DNA of 64,000 bases from contig NZ_FMUJ01000010.1 in assembly GCF_900100965.1 (NCBI RefSeq), forward strand, positions 62,001 through 126,000, in the 5' to 3' direction. Made by a program: the position numbers and the translations under genes. The notes below the pieces were generated by a model. It saw nothing but the letters and a program-made list of their open reading frames with translations, did not search any database and was not told the origin of the DNA. Shown piece after piece: positions 42,603-51,738 of the stretch. Source of the DNA: Variovorax sp. EL159 (GTDB lineage: Bacteria; Pseudomonadota; Gammaproteobacteria; Burkholderiales; Burkholderiaceae_C). Every line of letters starts with the position of its first letter. Position 1 is the first letter of the stretch.

Positions 42603-43481
42603 TTACAGCGTCTTCGTCAAGGTGAGGATGAAGCGCGCCTTGTTCGGCGAATAGACCTGCTGCACGGTGTAGAAGCCGAAGTCGTACACCGGGCCGGCCG
42701 CGGTGTTGTAGGCCGTCTTCTTGTTGGCGCCCTGCACGGAGCCGGTCAGCGACAGGCCATTGCCGAAGTCGTAGGCGGCGCCGATGTTGTAGTCGACGTA
42801 GCTCTTGTACGGCGTGTTCCTGCGGATGTCGCTCGAAAGGGCCGTGTAGCCCACCGCCGCCTTCAGCGTGACCTTGGGAAAGATCTCCTTGCTGTAGGCC
42901 AGGTTCAGGTAGCCGGTGTTGGTGCCCTTCAGGCCCGAGCCGCCCTTGTTGCCCGCGAAGTTGAAGTAGTCCTTCGACACCGTGTGCGAGTACTTGGCGG
43001 TGAACGAACCGATGGTGTCGTTGGAATAGGTGGCGCCGACATACAGCTCGGTGGTGTTGCCCGCCGAGTTGCCCGGGTAGATGTAGGTGAGCGCGCCCAC
43101 GTCCATGTCCATCGGGCCGGCCTTGAACTTGTAGCCGCCGTACACGTCCATCTCGATGCTGTTGCCCTTCTGCCAGTTGACGCTGGAGTTCCAGTTGCCC
43201 ACGTAGAAGCCGCTGTCGCCGAAGGCGTAATCCAGGCCGCCCTGGATGGCGGGCTTGAAGCCCTTGGTCTTGGCGTAGTCGTTGCGGCCGATCATGTCCT
43301 GGTCCTGGCCACGGAACTTGTAGTTCGTGGTCAGCGATACGTTGCCCGTGAGATTCGGGGCGGGAGCTGCCGCCGGCGCCGCGGCGTCCGTCGTTGCTGC
43401 TGTCTGCGCCAGGGCAACGCCCGACGTGGTCAATGCAGTGGCCAGAACGATCAGCGCCGGAACGGCGGAACGGTGCGTCAT
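42603..43481 (-). CDS. TorF-family putative outer-membrane porin
   Basis: A 292-residue protein with a signal peptide (cleaved near VALAQ) and a short Ala/Pro linker. A beta-barrel of the TorF/Gcw_chp family follows: NVSLTTNYKFRGQDQD, PAIQGGLDYAFGDSGFYVGNWNSSV, TNTGYLNLAYSKEI and the aromatic-ended last strand. Family members lie beside glnK-amtB in many betaproteobacteria. A sigma-54 promoter lies about 47-64 bp before the ATG, so it is probably the first gene of a nitrogen-controlled porin-glnK-amtB operon that helps small nitrogen compounds cross the outer membrane. Confidence 0.85.
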   Translation of the reverse strand: MTHRSAVPALIVLATALTTSGVALAQTAATTDAAAPAAAPAPNLTGNVSLTTNYKFRGQDQDMIGRNDYAKTKGFKPAIQGGLDYAFGDSGFYVGNWNSSVNWQKGNSIEMDVYGGYKFKAGPMDMDVGALTYIYPGNSAGNTTELYVGATYSNDTIGSFTAKYSHTVSKDYFNFAGNKGGSGLKGTNTGYLNLAYSKEIFPKVTLKAAVGYTALSSDIRRNTPYKSYVDYNIGAAYDFGNGLSLTGSVQGANKKTAYNTAAGPVYDFGFYTVQQVYSPNKARFILTLTKTL

Positions 43482-43527
43482 CGGGAAACTCCTCGCAAGT
43501 TATGTTGTGGAACCTGATGACCCCCAA

Positions 43528-43545
43528 AGCAGGGAGCGTGCCAAA
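43528..43545 (-). promoter_or_regulatory. Sigma-54 (RpoN) promoter for the porin-glnK-amtB operon
   Basis: Minus-strand TTTGGCACGCTCCCTGCT fits the RpoN consensus TGGCACG-N4-TTGCW at all core positions except one T-to-C. The GG of the -24 and the GC of the -12 are correctly spaced. It lies about 47 bp before the porin ATG, which has AGGAG as ribosome-binding site. Confidence 0.75.
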
Positions 43546-43670
43546 GTGCACGAATGCGACCGTTCAAGGCGGTGAATGCGGCGCGGGTTGAGAGCCAATT
43601 CGTTACAACGGATGTTTCGAGTGGTTGCAGATGCGGGTACACCGCACCCCACCGAACGCGAGAAAGATGG

Positions 43671-43688
43671 GCGCACCATCTTGGGGAG
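43671..43688. promoter_or_regulatory. Possible NtrC enhancer half-palindrome
   Basis: GCGCACCATCTTGGGGAG resembles the NtrC site (GCACCA, short spacer, TGGTGC) with one good and one poor half. It lies about 130 bp upstream of the sigma-54 element, a usual enhancer distance. A small palindrome TGCGGGTACACCGCA lies at 43632-43646. Both are tentative; this one also overlaps the comM leader. Confidence 0.35.
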
Positions 43689-43698
43689 AGGGAAAAGA

Positions 43699-45243
43699 AT
43701 GAGTCTGTCTTTGGTGCAGAGCCGCGCTTTGCTTGGGCTGGAAGCGGCCAGCGTCACTGTCGAGGTGCATCTGGCGAACGGCCTGCCCAGCTTCACGCTA
43801 GTGGGCCTGGCAGAGACCGAGGTGAAAGAGGCGCGCGAACGCGTGCGCTCGGCCATCCAGAACGCGGGGCTGGAGTTTCCGAACAATAAAAAGATCGTGG
43901 TTAACCTCGCGCCCGCCGACCTGCCCAAGGACTCGGGCCGCTTCGATCTGCCGATTGCCCTGGGCATCCTGGCCGCCAGCGGGCAGATCGACAACGCCCG
44001 CCTTGCCGGCCACGAGTTCGCCGGGGAACTGTCTCTCTCGGGCGATTTGCGGCCGGTGCGCGGCACGCTGGCGATGGCACTGGCCCTGCATGTGCGCGGC
44101 GTGGCCACGCGGCTCGTGCTGCCCATGGACAGCGCGCAAGAGGCCGCGCTCGTGCCCGGCGGCGAGGTCTACGGCGCACGGCATCTGCTGGACGTGGTGC
44201 GGCAGTTCATTGCCGACGCCGATGCGGCCGCGCAGTTGCCCGATGCGCCGGGCGACGGCTGGGCACGGGTGCAGGCCGCATCCGGCGTGGCCGCGCCGCT
44301 GTATGCCGACCTTGCCGACGTCAAGGGCCACACGGGTGCCAAGCGCGCACTTGAGATCGCGGCGGCGGGTGGCCACAGCCTGTTGATGGTGGGCGAGCCG
44401 GGCTCGGGCAAGTCGATGCTTGCGCAGCGCTTTGCCGGCCTGCTGCCGCCGATGAGCATCGACGAGGCGCTGGAGAGCGCCGCGGTCGCGAGCCTGGGCG
44501 GGCGCTTTGCCACCGAGAAGTGGATGTGCAGGCCGACGGCGGCACCCCATCACACGGCCAGCGCGGTGGCGTTGGTCGGCGGAGGGTCGCCACCGCGCCC
44601 CGGTGAAATCTCGCGGGCACACCACGGCGTGCTGTTCCTCGACGAATTTCCCGAGTTCGCGCGCGCCGCGCTGGAGGCACTGCGCGAGCCACTGGAGACC
44701 GGCACGATCACCATTGCGCGGGCTGCGCGGCATGCGGAATTTCCGGCGCGCTTTCAGTTGATCGCTGCGATGAACCCCTGCCCTTGCGGTTATCTCGGCG
44801 CGGCCTCGAAGGCCTGCCGCTGCACGCCCGACCAGATCTCGCGCTACCAGGGCAAGCTCAGCGGCCCGCTGCTGGACCGCATCGACCTGCACATCGAGGT
44901 ACCAGCGGTGTCACCGCAGTTGCTGCTCGATGCGCCGCCTGGCGAATCGACCGACAGCATCCGCGCCCGCGTGGTCGCTGCGCGCGAACGCGCGATGCAG
45001 CGCCAGGGCACGCCCAATCAATCGCTGCAAGGCAGTGCCATCGACAGACACGCAGGGCTGGAGGCCTCGGCGCGCCAGTTCATGTTCAACGCCGCGAACA
45101 AGCTCGGATGGTCGGCGCGCGGCACGCACCGCGCGCTGAAGGTGGCGCGGACCATCGCCGACCTGGCCGCGTCTGATGTCGTGCAGATCGTGCACGTGGC
45201 GGAAGCGGTGCAGTACCGGCGGGCACTGCGCGGCGTCGCCTGA
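43699..45243 (+). CDS. comM: ComM/YifB-family AAA+ ATPase (Mg-chelatase-like)
   Basis: A 514-residue protein. The N-terminal domain is of the Lon/ComM type (SFTLVGLAETEVKEARERVRSAI). Walker A is GEPGSGKS at residues 232-239, and Walker B is in GVLFLDEFPEF. The Mg-chelatase-like region has NPCPCGYLG, CTPDQISRYQGKLSGPLLDRIDLHIEV, and a C-terminal domain. ComM is a hexameric helicase promoting branch migration during natural transformation. The ATG at 43699 has gggagaggg upstream. It is divergent from the porin operon and convergent with the T6SS kinase gene, 21 bp away. Confidence 0.93.
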   Translation: MSLSLVQSRALLGLEAASVTVEVHLANGLPSFTLVGLAETEVKEARERVRSAIQNAGLEFPNNKKIVVNLAPADLPKDSGRFDLPIALGILAASGQIDNARLAGHEFAGELSLSGDLRPVRGTLAMALALHVRGVATRLVLPMDSAQEAALVPGGEVYGARHLLDVVRQFIADADAAAQLPDAPGDGWARVQAASGVAAPLYADLADVKGHTGAKRALEIAAAGGHSLLMVGEPGSGKSMLAQRFAGLLPPMSIDEALESAAVASLGGRFATEKWMCRPTAAPHHTASAVALVGGGSPPRPGEISRAHHGVLFLDEFPEFARAALEALREPLETGTITIARAARHAEFPARFQLIAAMNPCPCGYLGAASKACRCTPDQISRYQGKLSGPLLDRIDLHIEVPAVSPQLLLDAPPGESTDSIRARVVAARERAMQRQGTPNQSLQGSAIDRHAGLEASARQFMFNAANKLGWSARGTHRALKVARTIADLAASDVVQIVHVAEAVQYRRALRGVA

Positions 45244-45264
45244 CGCGTCTGACGCTCTTGGCCG

Positions 45265-47316
45265 TTACTTGAACTCGTGGCTCACCACGGGTGCCGACTT
45301 GCTGTCCTGCACCGTCACGCGCTGCCGGTACACCTCGAGGTCGCCGTTGCGCACTTCGATGTTGTAGATGCCGGGGCGCAGCGACAGCGACTTGAGCGGC
45401 GGGCTCACGCCACGGTCCGCACCATCGACGAACACCTGGCCCCATGGGCGGATGTTGAGCACCACGCGCCCCGTACCCGGCGGGCCTGCGGGTGCGGCGG
45501 TGCCGCCTGCCGTGCCCGTGGTCACGCCCGCCACCGTCGTGGTGGCGGCACCGGGTGGCAGCGTGCCGGGCGCGACCGCAACGGTCTGCGGCGAAAGCCG
45601 GTTCAGCTCGGCAATCGCGTTGCGTGCATCGCGCGCGTGCAGGCCGCGGCGATAGCGGCGCAGGTAGGCCTCGTAGCCTTCGCGCGTGTTCTCGGCTTGC
45701 GCCAGGTTCCAGTCTTCGACCTCGGCCGTCACAGCCGGGGTCTCGGGCGGCACGACGGTGGTCGGCGGCTGGTTGACGGGCACGCTCGCCAACGGTGTCA
45801 GCGAGCCGCCGGCAGCGGGTGCGCTTGCCGCTGCCGCGGGCGGAGATGCGGCGGCGACCACGGTGCTGCCACCGGCTACGGCCGGCGGCACCACGCCATC
45901 GGGTGCGCCCGGTGCACCCGATCCGGCGACCGGGGTCGAGGCCGGTGCACCCGTGTCCGGCGGCATCACCGCCGGCGGCGATGCGGTGTTCGACATCGAC
46001 GAGGCAGGTGGCGGCACGGGCACCATCGCGGTCGAGGTCTCCGGCTTGGTCGAGGTCATGCGCAGGCCGATCCAGCTGCCCACCGCGACCAGCGCAACCA
46101 CCAGCCCACCGACCAGCAGCCACGGCTTTCCCGATGACGCCTTCTTCCGGGCAGCAGGCTGCGGCGCAGCGGCCGGCTTCGGCTTGGCCTTGGCGCTGGT
46201 TTTCATGACGGGCTCGGACGCCGCGACCGGTGGCGTTGCGAAGCCGCGCGTATCGCCGCCCTCCAGCGGCACCGGTGCCGACGCGGGCGGAAACTGCTGC
46301 GGCACGCGTTGCGGCGGCGGCGGTGTCGCCGGCACGGGCGCGGCGGGAATGATCACCGTCGGCGCGGCCATGCCGCTCACGTAGATTTCGCCGAGCTTCA
46401 CGAGCCCCAACTCGGCCGCGAAAGCCGCGACGGTCTGCGTGCGGTCCTTGCTGTGCACGGCCAGCGTGTGGTCGACGGCGGCGCAGAAGGCCGGGCTCAG
46501 GTCGCTGCGCCCCAGCGACGACAGCGGCACGTAGGCGTCCTGCACGCTGCGCACCACGGCCGAGGGCGGCGGGTTCCCGGTGACCGCGCGGTACAGCACG
46601 GCGCCCAGCGCATACAGGTCGGTCCATGCGCCCTGCAGCAACGTGTTGTCGTCGGCGTACTGCTCGATCGGCGAGTAGCCCGACTTCACCATCACCGCCA
46701 CTTCGTCGACCAGGTCGGCAATCGACTTGCGCGCCGCGCCGAAGTCGAGCAGCACCGGCAGGTCGTCCTGCTGGATGAAGATGTTGTCGGGCGCGATGTC
46801 GCGGTGAAAGCACTGGCTGCGGTGCAGCGTCTCGAGCGCGCCGAGCAGCGGGCCGAGCATGCCGACCAGCCAGGTCTCGGTGACCTTGCCCGGCTCTTCC
46901 TCGGCCAGCCGCCGCAGCGTGCGCCCCTTGTAGAGCTGGATCGCCATGTAGGCGGTCGAGTTGGCCTCCCAGAAGCGATGCACGCGCACCAGCGCCGGAT
47001 GGCTGAACTGCGCGAGCGTGCGCGCCTCGTTGATGAAGCTGCGCAGGCCCGCCTCGAAGGTGGCCGTGAGCCGCTCGGAGCGCACGTGCACGCTGTTGTC
47101 GCCCACGCGGCGCGCGAGCATCGAGGGCATGTATTCCTTGATGGCCACCTCGCGCTGCAGCGAGTGGTCGTACGCGCGGTAGACGATGCCGAAGCCGCCT
47201 TCGCCGATCACCTCCAGCAGCTCGAACTCGTCCAGCCGATGGCCCACGCCCAGCGGATGAGGCTGCTCTTGCGGATCGGCCGGCAGGCTGCCGATGCCAT
47301 GCGTCGTCGTTGTCAT
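45265..47316 (-). CDS. ppkA: T6SS-associated Ser/Thr protein kinase (PpkA-type)
   Basis: A 683-residue Hanks-type kinase. It has a glycine loop GEGGFGIVY (about 38-46), Lys60 in VAIKEYMP, catalytic Asp173 in HRDIAPDN and Asp191 in LLDFGAAR. A proline-rich juxtamembrane stretch, one transmembrane helix (WLLVGGLVVALVAVGSWIGL) and a periplasmic part ending in a PEGA-like domain (VVLNIRPWGQVFVDGADRGVSPP) follow. In T6SS loci this kinase phosphorylates the FHA protein to switch on firing, opposed by the PP2C phosphatase (here at 57837). It is last in the tssJ-to-ppkA series, 43 bp after tagF. Confidence 0.9.
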   Translation of the reverse strand: MTTTTHGIGSLPADPQEQPHPLGVGHRLDEFELLEVIGEGGFGIVYRAYDHSLQREVAIKEYMPSMLARRVGDNSVHVRSERLTATFEAGLRSFINEARTLAQFSHPALVRVHRFWEANSTAYMAIQLYKGRTLRRLAEEEPGKVTETWLVGMLGPLLGALETLHRSQCFHRDIAPDNIFIQQDDLPVLLDFGAARKSIADLVDEVAVMVKSGYSPIEQYADDNTLLQGAWTDLYALGAVLYRAVTGNPPPSAVVRSVQDAYVPLSSLGRSDLSPAFCAAVDHTLAVHSKDRTQTVAAFAAELGLVKLGEIYVSGMAAPTVIIPAAPVPATPPPPQRVPQQFPPASAPVPLEGGDTRGFATPPVAASEPVMKTSAKAKPKPAAAPQPAARKKASSGKPWLLVGGLVVALVAVGSWIGLRMTSTKPETSTAMVPVPPPASSMSNTASPPAVMPPDTGAPASTPVAGSGAPGAPDGVVPPAVAGGSTVVAAASPPAAAASAPAAGGSLTPLASVPVNQPPTTVVPPETPAVTAEVEDWNLAQAENTREGYEAYLRRYRRGLHARDARNAIAELNRLSPQTVAVAPGTLPPGAATTTVAGVTTGTAGGTAAPAGPPGTGRVVLNIRPWGQVFVDGADRGVSPPLKSLSLRPGIYNIEVRNGDLEVYRQRVTVQDSKSAPVVSHEFK

Positions 47317-47359
47317 GCTTCTTCTCCTCCCGCGGCCGGACCGTGGCTCTTTTGACGCT

Positions 47360-48073
47360 TCATGCCCATGGCACATGCCCCTGCGAAAACAGTTTTGAAA
47401 ACAGCGGTGTGTTGAGGCCGCCGCCGTGGGCAGCGGTCCGCAACGGCGACCCGTCGGCCTGGTTGGTCCACCAGTAGCTGGTGCTGCCGAAGGCGTCGAA
47501 GCACAGTGGAAGCTCTGGCCAGCCCAGGCGCTGCTGGGCACCCGCGCCACCGGCTGTAGGCCCGAGGATCGAAAGAATGTCGTCCGAGCCGCCGCTGGCG
47601 GTCTGGAAGCCGGCGCGGCCCGCGGCCAGCACCTGGCTGTCGAACTGGTCGGGTGCCACGCCATGGCGTATGGCCTGCAGCAAGGCGGTGCCGCATTGCC
47701 AGTACCACTCGGCCGAGCCTTCCAGCACCGACGGCCGGTAGCTCGACGCGGCCACCTGCAGCGTCACGCACACGGGGTAGTAGCGGCCCACGCGGTCGCA
47801 GCTCGGCGCGATGCAGCCGAGCTGCACGGCGTTGACGCCCTGCGTCGCCGGAATGGCGAAGTTCCAGACCGGCGCCACCGCGTAGTGCCGCGTCATCGCA
47901 TCGGGCCAACGCTTGAAGCTGCCCAGGCCGTTCTGCATCCAGCGGTCCCACCAGGCCTGCAGTTCGCGCGGCATGCGGCGATAGAGAAAGTCGCCGGCGG
48001 CGGGCAGCTTGCCGTACCAGCCAACCTGTTCGTCGACCGGCACCCAGGCTTGAGGGGGAATGCTGCTGTTCAT
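47360..48073 (-). CDS. tagF: T6SS-associated protein TagF
   Basis: A 237-residue TagF/ImpM-type protein with the family start VGWYGKLPAAGDFLYRRMPRELQAWWDRWMQ. Further conserved parts are GRYYPVCVT and YWWTNQ. TagF acts as a post-translational repressor of T6SS assembly, working with or beside the kinase/phosphatase switch. Here it is a separate gene; in some bacteria it is fused to the phosphatase. It begins 5 bp after the tssM stop and is followed by the kinase gene. Confidence 0.92.
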   Translation of the reverse strand: MNSSIPPQAWVPVDEQVGWYGKLPAAGDFLYRRMPRELQAWWDRWMQNGLGSFKRWPDAMTRHYAVAPVWNFAIPATQGVNAVQLGCIAPSCDRVGRYYPVCVTLQVAASSYRPSVLEGSAEWYWQCGTALLQAIRHGVAPDQFDSQVLAAGRAGFQTASGGSDDILSILGPTAGGAGAQQRLGWPELPLCFDAFGSTSYWWTNQADGSPLRTAAHGGGLNTPLFSKLFSQGHVPWA

Positions 48074-48078
48074 GTCGG

Positions 48079-51000
48079 TCAGGACTTCCCGGGGCACGAG
48101 AAGCTGTTCATCTGCGGCAGCCGCAGCGGGTTGTAGACGCTGTTCGCCGTCACGGCCAGCACCACCTTCTTGCCCTGCAGGTCGAAGGTCGCGTTGAACG
48201 ATTCGGGCGAACTGCCCGCGGAGATCGAGGCCTTGTCGAACAGGCGATGCAACGCCCACGGCCCTTCGGTCACGATGCCGCCGGCCGGCGTGCCGTTGGC
48301 GGTGGTCACCTGCAGGCGCACCTGGTTGCTGTTGCGCGGGCCAGGCCACTTGATGGTGCTCGGCGCCTGCGGGCCGTGCGCATAGCGCACCGTCTGGCCA
48401 TCGACGTCGAGCGTGAACTGCGTGAGCGCGGCGTCCATGTCCTCGGGCCGGATGTCGAGCGTGAACGAGGGCGTGCGCCCGCCCGCCATGCCCGAGAAGA
48501 ACACGTCGCGGATCGCCTGTGCCTTCTGGAACGAGTCGAGATACCCCGAGCGGCCCGAGGCGCTGCCGTCCACGCCGCGCTTGAAGGCCCACGGGTTGAC
48601 CGAGGTGTCGACCTGCGTGACGAGGTTCTTCTGGAAGAAGTCGTCCATCATCCCGCCCGGCGCGAAGAGCTGCGCGAAGTCGCCCGAGGCCACGTCGCGG
48701 TTGGAGCCGCGCGAGAACGGATAGCGCCCCGCGATCGCCTGGTTGCAGAACGAGCCGATGCTGGCCGCCGCGCTTTGCCCGATGTTCTGCCGCGTCACCG
48801 CCGCAGCCTTCGACGACGCGGTGGCCGACAGGTCGTTCAGCATGCCCTGGAAAGGCACCGGCAAGCGCCCCGCCTCGGCCTGCACCTTGGTGACCGCATC
48901 GCTCGACGGCGGGATGTTGCCGCTGCGCAATGCGGTGTCGGTGGCGGTGAGAAAGTTGTACAGCTCGTTGATGAGCGCGGCCGTCGCGTCGATGGGCGCC
49001 TGCCCGCCGGCCTTGGGCGCGGTCACCATGCGGCGCAGCGGCTCGAAGTGGTTGTCGACCAGCGACTCGGGCCGGTCGACCTGCGTGTTGCGGCGCTGGC
49101 TGCCGTCGGGCTGGCCGATCAGTTGCTCGATGCGCTCGCGCGTGCTGGCCACGCGGTTCTGCGCCTGGTCGAGCAGGCTGCGCGCGGCCTCGTCGTGGTT
49201 GCGCAGCAGGTCGGTCTCGCGCGCCGCGCCGCGAATGAGCCGCGACATCGGCGACTCGCTGGTCGAGAGCACGCGCGTCATCTGGATGCTCTGCAGCAGC
49301 GAGCGGCTGTCGGCCAGCCGGATGTCGACCAGGTAGTCGTCCCACACCTTGATGTAGTCGGTGAGGTAGAGCCGCCGCACTTCGCGCAACAGCAGCTCGC
49401 GCGAGGTGATGTCGGCGATGCCGGGCGCGCGGATCTGCAGCACCCAGCGGTCTTCCTGTTCGAGCGACAGCGTGGTCTCGGCCATGCGCTTGTCGAAGGT
49501 GTCCCAGTAGCCGCGGTAGGTGAACAGCGTGGGGATGCCATCGGTCAGCGGCTTGCCGCTGGCGCGCCGGATCACCAGCGCCGATTCGGCACCGCCCGCC
49601 TCGGCAATGCTGAAGGCATTGGGCGGGCTGGTCTGCAGCAGGATGCGCCGCAGCCGCGCATAGGCGCGCTGCGCCAACGGCACGCCTGCCAGGCGCTCGC
49701 GCGTCTGCGTGATGAGGCGGTCGTCCTTCGCGAAGGGCGACGTCAGCACGCGGCCCGCGAACAGCGTCTTCAGGTGCATCTCGAGGTTGGCGCGCTGCTC
49801 GCGCGTGAGCGAGGCGCCGATCTTGCGGTCGACGTCGGTCAGCAGCCACGCCTGCAGGAAGTCGGCGTCGTAGCGCTCGGCGTCGTACAGCATGAGGTAG
49901 GCCTTGAGCGCCTCGTAGCTGTATTCCGCATCGGCCTTCGAGGCTTCGCGCAGCGACTGCTCGATGCGCTGCGCCGCCTGCGGCAGCAGCACCGTTTCGA
50001 GCGCGCGCTGGTAGACGCCATCGGTCGCGGCCTGCAGCTTCTCGCCCTGGTAGAGGCCGAAGCGGTACGACACGGGCGGATCGCCGATGTCGAAGTGGCT
50101 CGACTTGGGCAGGTCGCGCAGCTTGTCCAGCACCAGCAGCGAGCTGGCGATGTCGCCGCTGGAGTCGACCACCGTGGGCAGCTCGCCGCGCGCGGACGCC
50201 TTGTTGAAGGCCTTCGCGTTGCCATCGACCTCGGCCACGTAGTCCTTGTTGTTGCGCCAGCTGTTGACGCAGGCACCGAGGAACAGCACCAGCAGCACGC
50301 CGATCAGGCTATAGCCCGCGATGTCGATGGCGCGCTTGCGCCGGTACCAGCGCAGGTTGGTGCCAGCCACGCCCGCGTCGCGGAAGATCACCTGCTGCAG
50401 CAGCTCCTTGAGGAAGTAGCTCTTGCCGGGGCCGGGCGGCGGCGCCGGCGGCGCGTTGACCTGCAGGTAGCGCTTGATCGCGCCCATCACGCGGTCGAAG
50501 GCCGTGCCCTCTTGCGTGCCGCTCGTGAAGTACACGCCGCGCAGCATCGATGCGGCCTCGAACTTCGAGGGGTTGAACACATCGGCCAGGAAGGTACCGA
50601 GGATGTCCTCGAAGCTTGCGAACTGCTGCGGCAGCAGGTAGGCCTGCGCGCGGCGCATCGGGTCGGGCTCGGCCGCCAGCAGCTCGGGCAGGCGTTCGTC
50701 CAGGCGCTGGTGCAGCAGCTTGTATTCCTGGTGGAAGCGCTCGCGCAGGTCGGTGCTCGCGGGGGCGGCCGCCTTGCCCCGGGACTTGTTGGCCGGGTTG
50801 CCTTCGATCGGGAAAGTGAAGCCCCACACCTGCTGCCGCTCGGCGCGGCCCAGCGAGCCGAAGTACTCGTTGAAGCCGGCCAGCAGGTCGGTCTTGGTGA
50901 CCAGCACATAGACCGGGAAGTCGATGCCCAGGTCGTTGCGCAGCTCCAGCAGCCGCTTGCGCAGCGCCATGGCGTGGCGTGCGCGCTGCGCGTCATCGGC

Positions 51001-51738
51001 CAGCGGCAGGTCGGCGATGCTGATGGTGAGAATGGCGCCGTTGATCGGCTGGCGCGGCCTGAACTTCTTGAGCAGCTCGATGAAGCCCTTCCACTCGCCC
51101 TCGTCGGTCTCGCGGTTGCTCTCGTGCGTGGTGTAGCGCCCGGCGGTGTCGATCAGCACCGCCTCGTTGGTGAACCACCAGTCGCAGTTGCGCGTGCCGC
51201 CGATGCCGCGCACCGCAGCCTTGCCGAGCTGGTCGGCCAGCGGAAAGTCGAGGTCGGAGTTGACCAGCGCCGTGGTCTTGCCCGAGCCCGGCGCGCCGAT
51301 GAAGATGTACCAGGGCAACTGGTACAGGTACTGCCGGTCGAACACCGCGAAGCGGCTCGCGGGCTTGCCGTCTGCGCCCTGCCCGAAGCGCATGTTCTTC
51401 AGGATCGCGGTGGCGTCGGTGAAGCCGCTCTGCAGCTCCTTGATTTCGGGCGCGTCCTCGGGCTTGGCCTCTTTCTCTTTCTTCGAGGGCGTGCGCAGCT
51501 GGTTGAGCAGCTGCGCATTGAGCCGGTGCTCGCGCCACTTGCGGTAGACCAGCCGTATCAGCCAGATCGCGAACATCAGCACGATGACCACGATGCGCAC
51601 GAGTTCGTCTTCGAGCGGCCGGTAGCGGCCCACGGCGATGGCCGGGCCGATGATCCAGATCAGGAACGCAACGGCGATCAGGCCCAGGAAGACCCAGAGA
51701 TCGCGGCTGATGAGAAAACGGAAGATGGCGCGCAGCAT
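48079..51738 (-). CDS. tssM: T6SS membrane-complex protein TssM (IcmF)
   Basis: A 1219-residue inner-membrane protein. Two N-terminal transmembrane helices (about 13-33 and 47-65) precede a cytoplasmic NTPase-like domain with Walker A GAPGSGKTT (148-156) and LIDTAG. A third transmembrane helix is near 480 (GYSLIGVLLVLFLGACVNSW), followed by a large periplasmic part with the IcmF-related and C-terminal TssM domains. With TssL and TssJ it forms the trans-envelope complex. Its ATG overlaps the tssL stop. Length is normal. Confidence 0.95.
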   Translation of the reverse strand: MLRAIFRFLISRDLWVFLGLIAVAFLIWIIGPAIAVGRYRPLEDELVRIVVIVLMFAIWLIRLVYRKWREHRLNAQLLNQLRTPSKKEKEAKPEDAPEIKELQSGFTDATAILKNMRFGQGADGKPASRFAVFDRQYLYQLPWYIFIGAPGSGKTTALVNSDLDFPLADQLGKAAVRGIGGTRNCDWWFTNEAVLIDTAGRYTTHESNRETDEGEWKGFIELLKKFRPRQPINGAILTISIADLPLADDAQRARHAMALRKRLLELRNDLGIDFPVYVLVTKTDLLAGFNEYFGSLGRAERQQVWGFTFPIEGNPANKSRGKAAAPASTDLRERFHQEYKLLHQRLDERLPELLAAEPDPMRRAQAYLLPQQFASFEDILGTFLADVFNPSKFEAASMLRGVYFTSGTQEGTAFDRVMGAIKRYLQVNAPPAPPPGPGKSYFLKELLQQVIFRDAGVAGTNLRWYRRKRAIDIAGYSLIGVLLVLFLGACVNSWRNNKDYVAEVDGNAKAFNKASARGELPTVVDSSGDIASSLLVLDKLRDLPKSSHFDIGDPPVSYRFGLYQGEKLQAATDGVYQRALETVLLPQAAQRIEQSLREASKADAEYSYEALKAYLMLYDAERYDADFLQAWLLTDVDRKIGASLTREQRANLEMHLKTLFAGRVLTSPFAKDDRLITQTRERLAGVPLAQRAYARLRRILLQTSPPNAFSIAEAGGAESALVIRRASGKPLTDGIPTLFTYRGYWDTFDKRMAETTLSLEQEDRWVLQIRAPGIADITSRELLLREVRRLYLTDYIKVWDDYLVDIRLADSRSLLQSIQMTRVLSTSESPMSRLIRGAARETDLLRNHDEAARSLLDQAQNRVASTRERIEQLIGQPDGSQRRNTQVDRPESLVDNHFEPLRRMVTAPKAGGQAPIDATAALINELYNFLTATDTALRSGNIPPSSDAVTKVQAEAGRLPVPFQGMLNDLSATASSKAAAVTRQNIGQSAAASIGSFCNQAIAGRYPFSRGSNRDVASGDFAQLFAPGGMMDDFFQKNLVTQVDTSVNPWAFKRGVDGSASGRSGYLDSFQKAQAIRDVFFSGMAGGRTPSFTLDIRPEDMDAALTQFTLDVDGQTVRYAHGPQAPSTIKWPGPRNSNQVRLQVTTANGTPAGGIVTEGPWALHRLFDKASISAGSSPESFNATFDLQGKKVVLAVTANSVYNPLRLPQMNSFSCPGKS

